A DNA stretch of 64,000 nucleotides from Maribacter cobaltidurans (GCF_002269385.1 NZ_CP022957.1:3525001-3589000), one strand, 5' to 3'; positions 1 through 8,835 are shown, numbered from the stretch's first letter. Notes: a model not told the origin generated them from the letters alone. Made by a program: numbers and translations.

Positions 1-948
1 CGTAGGGATACTCAACAATGTGGTGTTCACCCCGGATTTTTGAAGTAGTTTAAAAGCTACGGCCTTTTCGTTGGTCGGTAATTTGGTTATCATAGAAAAA
101 TATAGTTTGGGGTCTTTTAAAAAGGTCTTACGGGCGGTATAGGTCTCCACATAATTGCGCCGATATTTGAACAAGGTATCAAATGTCTTTTCCGAATTTT
201 TAAAAAAAGTGTCCCTATCAAAGCCCCGTTTTACGGACTTGCCGTGCATTTCCACTTCGGAGGCTTTGTGCTTGCTCCCCGGGGAAAGACCATGCCGGTT
301 AGAGGCATCTCTACGGCTGACGATGATATGTACATGGCTCTGTGGTCCTGGTTTGGCCATTCCCCGAACGATACGTTTGCCGTTCAATCGGTGTGGGGCC
401 TTTGCCTCCAGTTTTTGGATTTCTTTGTTCAGTTTACGGATATTGCCCGATTGTTGTCCGGCCTCGATGCCACGTATCTCTTTCCTTAATTCCAATATCC
501 GTGTGGCATAGGGTTGGTTTTCCCGGATTTCCTTGTCTGTTCCCTTGAACGTGCGTTGCCGTTCTACCTTGGCATAGTATTTAATATCATCCACATTGAT
601 TGGCCTTCCGTCTATTTCCCTGTTAAAAGCTTTGGCGTACTCCTTCATGGCTTCCCGTGTATAGTTTTTGAGCGCTTCGGGGGAATCCTGTATGGCTTTC
701 AGTTCTCTGGCACTTGGGTTCAGGGTGATGGAATAGAACTTGGGCTCGGTCTTTTTGAGCTTGGCCGTATTCCCGTCTATTTCCCTGATGACCTCTTCCG
801 TGGATATTTCTTCCCCAAATTGATTGAAGAAGTGTTTCATTTCTTCTACGGTCTTGCCCTCGTTTTCCTTTTCCAGATAGGAAACGAAGTCTGCTGAACT
901 TTGGGCATAGTTGCCATCAGTTTTTTGTGCCGTGATGGTAATGTACAT
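1..948 (-). CDS. Relaxase / mobilization protein (MobB-like), 3' end outside window
   Basis: Probable DNA-nicking relaxase that would cut the element at oriT and lead the strand into a recipient. The visible 316 codons begin MYITIT and align along their whole length with the complete 343-aa relaxase at 23030-24061, including the HVHIIVSRRDASN segment that supplies the metal-binding histidines of the relaxase fold. The start at 948 lies 2 bp past the stop of the BfmA-like gene upstream, so the two are translationally linked. The C-terminus is cut by the window edge. Confidence 0.85.
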   Translation of the reverse strand, partial: MYITITAQKTDGNYAQSSADFVSYLEKENEGKTVEEMKHFFNQFGEEISTEEVIREIDGNTAKLKKTEPKFYSITLNPSARELKAIQDSPEALKNYTREAMKEYAKAFNREIDGRPINVDDIKYYAKVERQRTFKGTDKEIRENQPYATRILELRKEIRGIEAGQQSGNIRKLNKEIQKLEAKAPHRLNGKRIVRGMAKPGPQSHVHIIVSRRDASNRHGLSPGSKHKASEVEMHGKSVKRGFDRDTFFKNSEKTFDTLFKYRRNYVETYTARKTFLKDPKLYFSMITKLPTNEKAVAFKLLQKSGVNTTLLSIPT

Positions 949-949
949 C

Positions 950-1486
950 CTATAATTCTTTTTTGAGTTTTTCAAATTCATCCTTGCCCATATCCAGCTT
1001 AAAATGCCCTTTGCCAAATGTTCCTTTTACATAGGTCATTTGTTCCATTACATTCTGAACACGGTTTTTATACTGCCCGAGTTCTTGCCGCATTTCCACA
1101 TAGCGGTTTTGGTAATGCTCCAGTTCCCTGTCCCTGCTAAAAGGTTCCGGCGTTCCGAAATCAAAGCTTTCTTCCTTTTCTTGGTCTTCCACTTGTGACA
1201 TTTCCTGGAACAGGGTATTCAACATGACCTTGGTGGGCAGGGTCTGTTGCTTTTCGATGTTCTTCAGGATGGCAATCACGGCATTGATACGTTTGTTGGT
1301 ACGATTATTTCGGATTCCTAGGTCATCGTTTGGAGAAAGGTCGTTCCGTTCAAAAAAGTCCATCACGATCTCTAGGGTACGGGTATGGGAATCCGACACC
1401 AGACGGGAAAATGTCCGAAAGCGCACGGCCGTTTTCTTTTTGATGCTGATGGCCGAAAAGCGATATTTTTGATAGGTATCTCCCAT
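950..1486 (-). CDS. BfmA/BtgA-like mobilization accessory protein
   Basis: 178-aa basic, helical protein immediately upstream of the relaxase. The N-terminus (ISIKKKTAVRFRTFSR) resembles the short basic DNA-binding starts of Bacteroides mobilization proteins of the BfmA/BtgA type, which are thought to bind oriT and help the relaxase. Residues ~110-178 look coiled-coil. Paralogs begin at 22638 and 63748. The upstream region carries TTTAC(A/T)GTAAA palindromes 42 bp apart and a candidate oriT, suggesting autoregulation. The family call rests on motif resemblance and gene position. Confidence 0.75.
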   Translation of the reverse strand: MGDTYQKYRFSAISIKKKTAVRFRTFSRLVSDSHTRTLEIVMDFFERNDLSPNDDLGIRNNRTNKRINAVIAILKNIEKQQTLPTKVMLNTLFQEMSQVEDQEKEESFDFGTPEPFSRDRELEHYQNRYVEMRQELGQYKNRVQNVMEQMTYVKGTFGKGHFKLDMGKDEFEKLKKEL

Positions 1487-1576
1487 TTTTACTAGATAAT
1501 CGAGATTTAAGTATTCGAGATTTGTCCTGTCTCCGAATTATTTTCCTTTAAATTCTTTACGGGTTCATCCCAGTGG

Positions 1577-1632
1577 TTTTTTACAGTAAAAAATTCCCTG
1601 TTTTCGGGCGATCTGGCCGCATTTACTGTAAA
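1577..1632 (-). promoter_or_regulatory. Paired palindromic operators upstream of BfmA-like gene
   Basis: A 17-bp palindrome centred on 1585 (TTTTTTAC-A-GTAAAAAA) and an 11-bp palindrome centred on 1627 (TTTAC-T-GTAAA) share the core TAC(A/T)GTA. They are exactly 42 bp, about four helical turns, apart. Element 2 has a different palindrome pair with the same 42-bp spacing at the same place. Binding by the adjacent mobilization protein is inferred. Confidence 0.5.
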
Positions 1633-1706
1633 AGGCCTTGCTAATCAAATACTTGTATGTTTTTAAGATATTGATTAACAATGCTTTATGAGCAAACAAA
1701 TAATTA

Positions 1707-1761
1707 TAACACCGCTATGCGTGTTACCCTCTTGCTTCTCCAAATTTCGTCCCGCAGGGAC
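1707..1761 (-). other. Candidate origin of transfer (oriT), element 1
   Basis: Read on the minus strand there is a hairpin GTCCCGCAGGGAC (1749-1761), then 13 nt, the core GCAAGAGGGT (1726-1735), then an imperfect inverted repeat TAACACGC / GCGGTGTTA (1707-1726). The same arrangement stands upstream of the BfmA-like genes at 22445-22501 and 63504-63560, with sequence changes that keep the stems paired. Conserved structure next to mob genes is what an oriT looks like. The nick site is not known. Confidence 0.6.
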
Positions 1762-1855
1762 CAAAATTTTCCGAACAACCCGATTAAAAATCGGTTGCCG
1801 ATTTACGGAAACTGCGTTCCGTTCAAATTGCTTTTATAATGGGTGTGGTCATCAA

Positions 1856-1866
1856 GGAAAGTCAAA
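1856..1866 (-). promoter_or_regulatory. TTTGACTTTC motif upstream of oriT-like site
   Basis: Minus-strand TTTGACTTTCC lies ~95 bp upstream of the candidate oriT hairpin. The same 10-mer occurs upstream of the two other oriT-like sites, before both integrase genes and in the excision region. Its role is unknown. TTTG is also the -33 box of Bacteroidetes promoters. Confidence 0.4.
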
Positions 1867-1942
1867 TCAAAAAGGGGTGATGACCGTTGGAAATATATCC
1901 CGTTCCAACTCTATAAAGATATGGAATTTAGGGTATTGGACA

Positions 1943-1971
1943 TAAAAAAAGCCCATCATAATAAATGGGCT
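1943..1971 (-). terminator. Rho-independent terminator after the 66-aa protein gene
   Basis: On the minus strand AGCCCAT (loop 8 nt) ATGGGCT is followed by a run of Ts. It lies just after the stop codon of the small gene at 1993-2190 and separates the ssb/RadC gene group from the oriT region. Confidence 0.7.
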
Positions 1972-1992
1972 AGTTTAGTGCTGTTTGACATT

Positions 1993-2190
1993 TCAGATTC
2001 TAAAAATATACTTGTAATTGTATAGATTTCGTATCGCTTCTTCCTCCAACAGGGTTTGATAATTTACAAAGTGTTCCCTGGCGTAGTTCCTTAATTGTTC
2101 CCCGAACCGCTTTTCAATATCCTTTTTTGACATCGACAATAAACGTTCTTGGGTTTCGTCATCGAGATTGTTATAATTTAGATGTACCAT
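1993..2190 (-). CDS. Conserved small backbone protein (65 aa)
   Basis: Small acidic/helical protein beginning MVHLNYNNLDDETQERLL. A close homolog of the same length sits at 22009-22206, also the last gene before an oriT-like region, so it is a fixed part of the element backbone. Both end in a (R/A)NLY(N/S)Y(K/T)Y(I/V)F-I pattern. I chose the start at 2190 because it matches the homolog; a longer reading frame upstream overlaps another small gene. I do not recognise a functional family. Confidence 0.75.
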   Translation of the reverse strand: MVHLNYNNLDDETQERLLSMSKKDIEKRFGEQLRNYAREHFVNYQTLLEEEAIRNLYNYKYIFRI

Positions 2191-2200
2191 TTTCAAAGTA

Positions 2201-2308
2201 TTATAGGTCGTACAAATCGGGATTGAAGCCATCGGGATAATCCCCCAAGTCCTGCCCATTTTCCAACCATATTTCAAATGCCGTCTTTTCCTTTTCCTTG
2301 TTTTCCAT
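2201..2308 (-). CDS. Small acidic protein (35 aa)
   Basis: A 35-codon frame (MENKEKEKTAFEIWLENG..., ending DLYDL) lies between the RadC-like gene and the 65-aa protein gene on the same strand, 10 bp upstream of the latter. Its composition is strongly acidic with aromatic residues, unlike random translation, and gene packing fits an operon. No homolog is present in element 2, where a DUF6876-like gene occupies the equivalent slot. No function is recognised. Confidence 0.45.
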   Translation of the reverse strand: MENKEKEKTAFEIWLENGQDLGDYPDGFNPDLYDL

Positions 2309-2319
2309 GATATCCAATT

Positions 2320-2769
2320 TTATAAATCCCCGTTATCGGCAAAACTGTAATAGTCGCCATTGGGCGTAATGATTAAATGGTCGAGTACCCGAATGTCGAA
2401 AAGCCGTGCCGCTTTCTTGATTTTTTCGGTAAGGTCGATATCCGCATGGGATGCCTTCAACTGCCCCGATGGGTGGTTGTGGGTCAGTATGATGCCCACG
2501 GACAGGGTTTTCAGTGCGATGGCGAACAATAGCCGTATATCTACTATGGTGCCAGTAATACCGCCTGTGGACAACGGGTAAATACCCTTGACCTTATTAG
2601 AGTTGTTAAGTAAGAGTACCTTAAAGGTTTCGTGCAACCCGATAGTGTCCTTGTCCCAATTTTCGTATAGCAATTTTGCCACGTTCTCGGAACTGTTCAT
2701 TTGTGGTGATTTCGAGATACTTATTTTTTCCCGGTAACGTATCTGTATTTCGTTAACTTTGTTTCTCAT
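2320..2769 (-). CDS. RadC-like JAB-domain protein
   Basis: About 149 aa from the chosen start (MRNKVNEIQIRY). It has the JAMM-type metal motif THNHPSG followed by SHAD near the C-terminus, the hallmark of RadC-like proteins. These short RadC proteins are common on Bacteroidetes mobile elements. Their biochemical role is unsettled, and a DNA repair or recombination link is family-level knowledge only. It is co-directional with ssb upstream, and a terminator-like hairpin in the intergenic gap could reduce read-through. Confidence 0.85.
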   Translation of the reverse strand: MRNKVNEIQIRYREKISISKSPQMNSSENVAKLLYENWDKDTIGLHETFKVLLLNNSNKVKGIYPLSTGGITGTIVDIRLLFAIALKTLSVGIILTHNHPSGQLKASHADIDLTEKIKKAARLFDIRVLDHLIITPNGDYYSFADNGDL

Positions 2770-2796
2770 TGTTATTCTAATTAAGATTGATAATGA

Positions 2797-2834
2797 AAAG
2801 AGGGTGCAACTTTCCAAGGGAACACCCTCTTTAT
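2797..2834 (-). terminator. Conserved hairpin downstream of ssb (element 1)
   Basis: On the minus strand AGAGGGTG pairs with CACCCTCT and is followed by Ts. The ssb gene of element 2 is followed by the same hairpin with a T-to-C / A-to-G compensatory pair (AGAGGGCG / CGCCCTCT). It probably acts as a terminator or attenuator that favours ssb expression over RadC. Confidence 0.7.
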
Positions 2835-2841
2835 TTTTGGT

Positions 2842-3177
2842 TTACTTACTGCCCATTAACAGGATTTCATCGGCTACCACTTCGGTAACATAGCGTTGGT
2901 TGCCATCGTCCATAGTGTAGGTTCGGGTCTTTAATTTGCCCACGATGCCGATTTCCTTGCCTTTTTCGGCATATTTTTCGATGATGTCGGCAACCTTGCC
3001 CCAAGCGACAACGGTATGCCAATTGGTGTCCGTTTGCTTTTCGCCCTTGCCGTCCTTGTAATACTCATTGGTCGCCAAGGAAAAGCGTGCTACTTTCCTG
3101 CCGTTTTCAAGGTTCGTAACGGTCGGTTCCTGCCCAACGTTCCCGATCAACTGTACATGATTTTTAATAGTACTCAT
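2842..3177 (-). CDS. ssb: Single-stranded DNA-binding protein
   Basis: 111-aa OB-fold protein. It has the SSB signature run HVQLIGNVGQEP, then VARFSLATNEYY, NWHTVVAWGKVADIIEKY and YVTEVVADEILL. It would coat the transferred single strand during conjugation and replication of the element. It lacks the acidic C-terminal tail of chromosomal SSBs, as is common for plasmid-type copies. It is a paralog of the 118-aa SSB at 21174-21530, which sits in the same backbone position of element 2. Confidence 0.95.
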   Translation of the reverse strand: MSTIKNHVQLIGNVGQEPTVTNLENGRKVARFSLATNEYYKDGKGEKQTDTNWHTVVAWGKVADIIEKYAEKGKEIGIVGKLKTRTYTMDDGNQRYVTEVVADEILLMGSK

Positions 3178-3700
3178 AATAAATTGTTTTAAAAGCCTGC
3201 CTTGTTTTGGCAGACAGGGTTAATAAATCCCCTTTGGATTTAAATTCAGTTGAATTTTAAGGGGTGTTTGTTTGATTTCTTGCGTGCACGGCACCAATGG
3301 ATAAAGTGGGTTTTGTCAAGACTTTCAGGGAACAAATCAGGAGTGTCTACGACGTAGCAATCCACCTTTTCGGTGGATTCAAGGAAGTAGAAACCTTATT
3401 TTTCACTGAAACCTGCTATGGTCTTGACAAGTTCCATAAGAGTATTAGCAATTCTTCCAAAGCCGTCCACAAGGGAGCGTACAGGTAGTTAAGCGAGTGA
3501 AGGGGACGGAGTTTGGAATAGAATTGGTTATACTGTGCCCGTTTTTCGACGTCCCGAAAAACGACAAAGGCTTTATCCATTATAAACCCCTTAAAATGTA
3601 CAAGACGGAGCTAGGTTTTTAAGGATTGTCGAGCAAAGCCCAAAGTAGGCTTTGCCGATAATCCTGTGAAGAAAACCGAAGCTTTGGCTTTCCTATTTTA
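3178..3700. other. Non-coding stretch beside the cargo slot
   Basis: There is no convincing gene. A hairpin-like GTTTTTCG/CCCGAAAAAC near 3540-3565 and phrases such as GGAGTTTGGAA near 3509 resemble parts of the ~200-bp repeat family. One or two decayed repeat copies may therefore lie here. A 63-codon frame at 3297-3488 lacks protein-like features. Confidence 0.35.
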
Positions 3701-3882
3701 AAAGCGGACTTAATTCACGGTTTTGGTTTGGAAATGCAGCGTTTCTTCCCCGCATCGCGGGAAGGGGTTAGCGGAGTGAAGAGCCAAAAACGGGAATTGG
3801 GTCTAAGACCTTTTTTGAGTGCAGCTCTTTTTCCGAAATGCAGAGCAACGAAATGTAGGGAAATGTGCTGAGCGGGTTGTTC
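3701..3882 (-). repeat. ~200-bp dispersed repeat, copy D
   Basis: Starts with GCGGACTTAA and ends near GTGCTGAGCGG; it matches the reverse complement of copies at 18703, 20347 and 20578. The shared blocks include GGGTC(T/C)AAGACCT and AAATGT(A)GGGAAATGTGCT. The centre is a copy-specific hairpin (CTTCCCCGC/GCGGGAAG). With copy E (8836-9034, same orientation) it brackets the ABC exporter cargo. Confidence 0.65.
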
Positions 3883-3898
3883 GTTAAGGCACATAGTT

Positions 3899-6800
3899 TT
3901 ATTCCTCCCAAAACAAATCCTTAATCCGTTGATGGAATTTCTTATCTGAAACTTTTAGGATTTCCGTCAATAAATCCGTTGAAACAGGTTTGGGATTTGG
4001 ATATTTAAAGTCCTTTAAAAAGTTTTTTAACACAAGGTTCAAGGTGTTTTCTCCAATAAGTTGGCTCAATTCTACAAAAACAACCGCCCCTTTGTTATAG
4101 GCAATATCGGTATATTGTTGCGTTGCTTTTAATAACGGAACAGGTTCGTGAAAACCTTTTTGCGACTCGTAAATTTGTTTTTGAACTTCCAGGCGTTCCA
4201 ACATTTTTTCTTCGCCGTGCCGTTGTTTGTAAATCATCATTTCGGTGTACATCGCCAAGCTTTCGGTTAGCATCGCATAGCCCTCACGATAGTCAGGAGA
4301 GATTTGATTGTTTCCCCACCAAAAATGAGCAACTTCGTGTCCGGCCAATTCATTAATCACGTCTTGATTATCACCTGCTTTTACATTGGAATGAAACGCC
4401 ATATTCTCTGTCATATAAATCACTCCCGGATAAGCCGTTCCGTTAAATCCTTGCGTAAAAGAAGACACCTCTGCAAATACAATCGAGGTAAAGGGATAAG
4501 GGCCAAAATTCTTGCTGCAATAATCCAAGGTAAGTGTTGTATTCTTTATCAATTCACCCACATTTTGCCCGTGTATCGGGTGGTAAAGTACCTCGATATG
4601 AACACCGTTATGTATGGCTTTTTTCACTTTATATCTAGCCGATGATAGGGCAAAGCGAAACGGTATATCGTTAGCTTCATAAAGAAAGAAACGTTTCCCG
4701 TCTTTTCGCCATTCTTTTTTGAGTTCTCCCGTTCCTACAGCTATTTGATCGTCAGAAACCGAAATTTGCATTTCCAAATCGATAAAATCATCAATATGGG
4801 TTCTTTTTGCTTCCAAGGGCTTTATGCTTGTTGCCTTGCCCAAATGGTATTGCCTTCGAATATCGTCATCTTTAATTTCGCGGTCTTCATCATATCCGAA
4901 GAGAGGAAAATAGCGGCTAATTCGCATAAACGAACCATCCGCAATAATAGCATTGAACGATCGATGCCCATTGACCGCCTGCCATTGGTAATGCAAATCA
5001 AACGAAAGATGAGCAGAATCATTCGGTTGTATCGGATGTTTCAGCACGAGTTCGTTATCGGCATTTTTTATTGGAATCGTTTCATTTTTAGTCTGAAAAA
5101 CCATCGATTCAACATCAAAATCCGAGGGAACAGAAATCAATATCGAGTCCAACGGTACGGAATGAAGATTTTTCATCACGTAACTGCCCTTGATGGTATA
5201 AGACTTCGTTTCAGGCGACAGACTAATTTGAGTGACTACGTTTTTAACGGTTGGTTGCGGTATGGCGTCGTATTTTCTATAGGTTTTTTCATAGCCTGCC
5301 ATTTCGGCCAAAAGCGTGTCTTTATCCTTCGGTTTATAGCCGTCCAAATAGAATTTAGAACTTAACGCTCCAATACAAACCATCATTAAAATAGCGGCGA
5401 ATCCAATCCTCTTTTTCCCTTTATTGTATAGGAGGAAATGTATTAGAAACAATAGGCTTACTATTGAAAAACCAAAAACCAGACGCAGCCCGAAAACAGG
5501 CAAATATGCTCCATAGCCAATAAAATCACTATAGGTGCCGAGGTAACCGGATAAAAACCGGAATAGCGAATGGTGTATTATATAGTTTGATATTGGCGTA
5601 GCCAACAGGAAAAAGAATAAAATGGAAACAACCAATGATAGGGTTTTGTTCTTGAAAAGATAATTGATGAAAAGTAAATAGCCCACCAGCAATAGCAGGG
5701 GCAGTGTATTGAATACAAAGATGCCCAAATAGGCATTCCAGTCAAAAATCAGATAGCCGTAGAGGAATTGAAAAATAATAGCTTCAGCCAAAAGCAAAAC
5801 AGTCAGGAAACAGACCAACAACGTTAAACTGCCAAAATGACCTATTAATTTTTGATGGCTATAAAAGGTAGTGTTTTGAATGATAGAAAAGTTAGAAGCG
5901 TCGCTACGCCAATACACATCATTGACAAAATATACCAATACTAATCCTCCAATTATATAAAAGATACCATTGATGGTTTGTGCCAGAAGCCCTGAGCCGG
6001 CGTAGTTTTCAGGAAAACGAATACCCATATCAATATCGGAATACATTTCAACACCAACATAAAAAAGCAGCAGCACCGAAACAGTAACTAATGCGATACT
6101 CTTAAACAGATACAAAACATCTATTTTGAAAAAAGAAAAGATGGATTGTCTTTGTGATTTTAAACTGAAAATAGGGGCGATAGCTTTGAAAGGTACATTG
6201 ATTCCCGAAAGTTTTACATCTCCCGAATGCTTTTGTGTTTTGGCTTTTCTTCTTGATTTTGGCAGGAAGGAAAAAGTACGGCAACCCACATAAATGCCAA
6301 TACAAGAAAGAGCCAAATATAGTAACCGGTTTAATGCAAAGTAATTGGAAAAAGGCACGACTTGGGTGTTACGTTGCATCACGGTCAGGTCTTTACTTTC
6401 CATGAAATATGCCGATAATCCAAAGGGGTCGGTCAGTGCCGAAATTTTCTGGGCAAACAAAGACTGTGGCAATGCCTGAGCCATAAAAGGAGCATTTGAA
6501 AATAGCATGATGATCATATATAGCACGTAGAGTGCCAACCCACACAAGGCAACCAAAAGCTTATTCTGAAATTTTTGGGCGACCCCAAAAAGTAACATAC
6601 AAATAAGTAGGGCATTGAAGCATCCAAAAACAATAAACGGATAAACGTAGTGCCACGGATGAAAAGCACTATCCACCGTATGGGCCAGTTTTATTTGGGA
6701 ACCGATTATAAACCCGACAATGATGATGAAAAAGGCCAGAATTGTTAAAGTATAAAAGGAGAAAAAACGAGAAACTGCAAAATTTGACTTCTGCACCGGA

Positions 6801-7072
6801 GTGGTAAAAACTATCGGACCAAAATTGGCATCTTTCTCTTTAAACAGTAACGGAAATGCAAAAACGGTTGCTATAAAGATAAGAATGAGGCTTAACAAGC
6901 CCATGACATAGCCTATATTGTATGGAGCATTTTCGGTAACACCTTCTCCCAATGATACCTTAAATTGAAAACCTGCCAAAAGTCCAATTCCCACCAAGAG
7001 TACTAACGCAACATAAACTATTTTCTGGCGAAAAATTCCGGATATGTCGTTTTTGATGACTGCCTTTATCAT
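3899..7072 (-). CDS. ABC transporter permease fused to M1-family metallopeptidase
   Basis: 1057-aa membrane protein. The first ~600 residues form about a dozen transmembrane helices in two groups, as in Bacteroidetes ABC permease/M1 aminopeptidase fusions. The C-terminal half carries the zinc motif HEVAH at residues 912-916 with the third ligand in LTESLA about 20 residues later. Its start overlaps the end of the ABC ATPase gene by 4 bp, so the two form one exporter unit. The substrate is unknown; peptide or metal-peptide export with external trimming is a guess. It is carried as cargo between repeat copies D and E. Confidence 0.88.
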   Translation of the reverse strand: MIKAVIKNDISGIFRQKIVYVALVLLVGIGLLAGFQFKVSLGEGVTENAPYNIGYVMGLLSLILIFIATVFAFPLLFKEKDANFGPIVFTTPVQKSNFAVSRFFSFYTLTILAFFIIIVGFIIGSQIKLAHTVDSAFHPWHYVYPFIVFGCFNALLICMLLFGVAQKFQNKLLVALCGLALYVLYMIIMLFSNAPFMAQALPQSLFAQKISALTDPFGLSAYFMESKDLTVMQRNTQVVPFSNYFALNRLLYLALSCIGIYVGCRTFSFLPKSRRKAKTQKHSGDVKLSGINVPFKAIAPIFSLKSQRQSIFSFFKIDVLYLFKSIALVTVSVLLLFYVGVEMYSDIDMGIRFPENYAGSGLLAQTINGIFYIIGGLVLVYFVNDVYWRSDASNFSIIQNTTFYSHQKLIGHFGSLTLLVCFLTVLLLAEAIIFQFLYGYLIFDWNAYLGIFVFNTLPLLLLVGYLLFINYLFKNKTLSLVVSILFFFLLATPISNYIIHHSLFRFLSGYLGTYSDFIGYGAYLPVFGLRLVFGFSIVSLLFLIHFLLYNKGKKRIGFAAILMMVCIGALSSKFYLDGYKPKDKDTLLAEMAGYEKTYRKYDAIPQPTVKNVVTQISLSPETKSYTIKGSYVMKNLHSVPLDSILISVPSDFDVESMVFQTKNETIPIKNADNELVLKHPIQPNDSAHLSFDLHYQWQAVNGHRSFNAIIADGSFMRISRYFPLFGYDEDREIKDDDIRRQYHLGKATSIKPLEAKRTHIDDFIDLEMQISVSDDQIAVGTGELKKEWRKDGKRFFLYEANDIPFRFALSSARYKVKKAIHNGVHIEVLYHPIHGQNVGELIKNTTLTLDYCSKNFGPYPFTSIVFAEVSSFTQGFNGTAYPGVIYMTENMAFHSNVKAGDNQDVINELAGHEVAHFWWGNNQISPDYREGYAMLTESLAMYTEMMIYKQRHGEEKMLERLEVQKQIYESQKGFHEPVPLLKATQQYTDIAYNKGAVVFVELSQLIGENTLNLVLKNFLKDFKYPNPKPVSTDLLTEILKVSDKKFHQRIKDLFWEE

Positions 7073-7932
7073 GATAAATGAGTGAAATAAACATGTTCTA
7101 AAGTAGGAGTTACGGCACTAAAACCATCGGGGCATTTATCCGCAAGAACAGTCAGGTGCATTACACGTTCCACCAACTGTTTATTGATGACTTTATGGGT
7201 CGATTCAAGGGTTGGAATGTCATCTTTTTCTACTGCCTTACTCCACAGTTTCCCTTGCAGTTGATTGATAAAGTCCTTTGGTTTTCCTTGGATTCTAAGA
7301 CTACCTTGTTTCATAATGGCCATAGTGGAGCATAAATTCCGTACATCTTCCACCAAATGTGTTGATAGTATGATAATCATATCCTCACTAAGGCCGCTTA
7401 ATAGGGTATTGAAACGGTTTCTCTCTTCAGGATCCAAACCTGCGGTTGGTTCATCTACAATCACAATTTTAGGGCTTCCCAAGAGAGCTTGTGCGACCCC
7501 AAAGCGTTGTTTCATCCCTCCTGAAAAGGTATGCACTTCTTTGTGTCTGGCTTCCAAAAGGTTTACCTTTTCCAGCAGGTTTAGAATTTGTACTTTCAGT
7601 TCTTTTGGTTGATTGATTCCTTTCAATTTTGCCAAATGTTCCAACAAGTGATAGGCTGAGACTTTTGGATATACGTCAAAGTACTGCGGTAAAAACCCCA
7701 AGTGCTTTTGAATCTCCAATGGGTTTTCAACAATATCCACATCGTTAAATGTTATTGTTCCTCCAGAGGGTTTTTGCAATCCTACAATAGTTTTCATCAA
7801 CGATGATTTACCTGCACCGTTAGGCCCCAGCAATCCGAAAATTCCGTTTGTAATCTCTAAATTTAGACCATTAAGAGCTTGGTATCCATTGCTATAGACA
7901 AGGGATACATTATTTATTTTCAATGTATTCAT
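7069..7932 (-). CDS. ABC transporter ATP-binding protein
   Basis: 287-aa ATPase powering the permease/peptidase encoded directly downstream (4-bp overlap). Walker A GPNGAGKS is at residues 36-43, the ABC signature FSGGMKQ at 136-142, and Walker B IVIVDEP at 155-161 followed by the D-loop AGLD. The length and the extra ~80-residue C-terminal domain match the CcmA/multidrug-type exporter ATPases. The order Xre/DUF2975, ATPase, permease on one strand suggests a small regulated export module. Confidence 0.93.
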   Translation of the reverse strand: MNTLKINNVSLVYSNGYQALNGLNLEITNGIFGLLGPNGAGKSSLMKTIVGLQKPSGGTITFNDVDIVENPLEIQKHLGFLPQYFDVYPKVSAYHLLEHLAKLKGINQPKELKVQILNLLEKVNLLEARHKEVHTFSGGMKQRFGVAQALLGSPKIVIVDEPTAGLDPEERNRFNTLLSGLSEDMIIILSTHLVEDVRNLCSTMAIMKQGSLRIQGKPKDFINQLQGKLWSKAVEKDDIPTLESTHKVINKQLVERVMHLTVLADKCPDGFSAVTPTLEHVYFTHLS

Positions 7933-7953
7933 TTATTATATTTTAAGGCGTAG

Positions 7954-8157
7954 CTATTCTACATAGTCTATGATATCACCGGGTTTACATTCGAGGACTT
8001 TGCAAATGGCCTCTAAGGTTTCAAATCGAACCCCTTTGGCCCTGCCTGTTTTTAAAATCGATAGGTTGGCTTGAGTAATGCCAATTTCGTTTGCCAAATC
8101 TTTGCTTTTCATCTTGCGCTTGGCTAGCATAACGTCTATGTTGATAATGATTGGCAT
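7954..8157 (-). CDS. Xre-family HTH regulator (YozG-like)
   Basis: 67-aa single-domain Cro/C1-type helix-turn-helix protein, starting MPIIINIDVMLAKRK. The DLANEIGITQANLSILKTG segment is the recognition helix region. The size and the ending CKPGDIIDYVE match the YozG-type regulators that accompany DUF2975 membrane proteins. The start at 8157 follows the DUF2975 stop by one base. It may regulate the exporter genes downstream and its own promoter through the palindromes at 8719-8755. Confidence 0.85.
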   Translation of the reverse strand: MPIIINIDVMLAKRKMKSKDLANEIGITQANLSILKTGRAKGVRFETLEAICKVLECKPGDIIDYVE

Positions 8158-8158
8158 A

Positions 8159-8668
8159 CTATATATATAAATCTTGTTCGTTCTGAAGATTGAGCCCTTG
8201 TCTGAATATATCAGACAGAATAAAAACAAACACGCCAAGAAAAAAATGCAACGCGACAATGATAAAAACGGGAGTTTCTATTTCCTCAAAGAAAGAAGCG
8301 ATAAAAACCAAAATGACTGGCACAAATAAGTTATGGATATAAAAGCGCTTTAGATGTACAATGTTCTCGCCGATAAAAATTCTTTGTTGTAAAAACACCT
8401 TGAACACATTTGCTAAGAAGAAAAAGAACAATGCATAGAAAAGGATAGGGATTAGAAATGAAAACAGCCAATAGCTCCATGTTGGATTTAAAATTAGAAA
8501 CGGTGTATCTGTAAAGGGATACGCTATAATCTCTTGCTTTCCTGTATAGTGAATATTTATGTTTGTTAATTTACATACCAATGCGTATAAGGTTGTTGCG
8601 CCATAGATGAATGACATTGCCAAACAAAGGATATACAATGTTTTGGAAATCAGTTTTGTTCTTTTCAT
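8159..8668 (-). CDS. DUF2975 membrane protein
   Basis: 169-aa protein with four predicted transmembrane helices and short loops. The paired downstream Xre regulator is the usual genomic partner of DUF2975, so I assign it to that family from context and topology. A membrane signalling or regulator-sequestering role is plausible but unproven. It is the first gene of the cargo module bracketed by repeat copies D and E. Confidence 0.75.
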   Translation of the reverse strand: MKRTKLISKTLYILCLAMSFIYGATTLYALVCKLTNINIHYTGKQEIIAYPFTDTPFLILNPTWSYWLFSFLIPILFYALFFFFLANVFKVFLQQRIFIGENIVHLKRFYIHNLFVPVILVFIASFFEEIETPVFIIVALHFFLGVFVFILSDIFRQGLNLQNEQDLYI

Positions 8669-8718
8669 TTATTGTGTTTTTTCCTTTGCAGGAATTAATT
8701 GTTGTAAAGATATAATAA

Positions 8719-8755
8719 ATTATTGTTTTACAATAATATTTGTTTTAAAAACAAT
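8719..8755 (-). promoter_or_regulatory. Palindromic operator region before DUF2975
   Basis: A perfect inverted repeat ATTATTG-TTTTA-CAATAAT (8719-8737) is followed by a second palindrome TTGTTTT/AAAACAA (8740-8754). Both lie 50-90 bp upstream of the DUF2975 start in AT-rich DNA. The linked Xre protein is the obvious candidate binder. Confidence 0.45.
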
Positions 8756-8835
8756 AAGATAATCAGGAGGAAAAATCAAGTTTTTAGAGAAATTATTGCC
8801 AATCAAAATAAAGGGATATGAGTAATTTTGTAGAA

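Noticed and set aside
3297..3488. 63-codon reading frame as a gene
   Set aside because: No homology signal, no operon context, and it lies in a region with repeat-like decay next to copy D.
4304..5365. Plus-strand frames of 113 and 206 codons across the permease/peptidase gene
   Set aside because: They are antisense to the well-supported 1057-aa protein and have no protein-like features.
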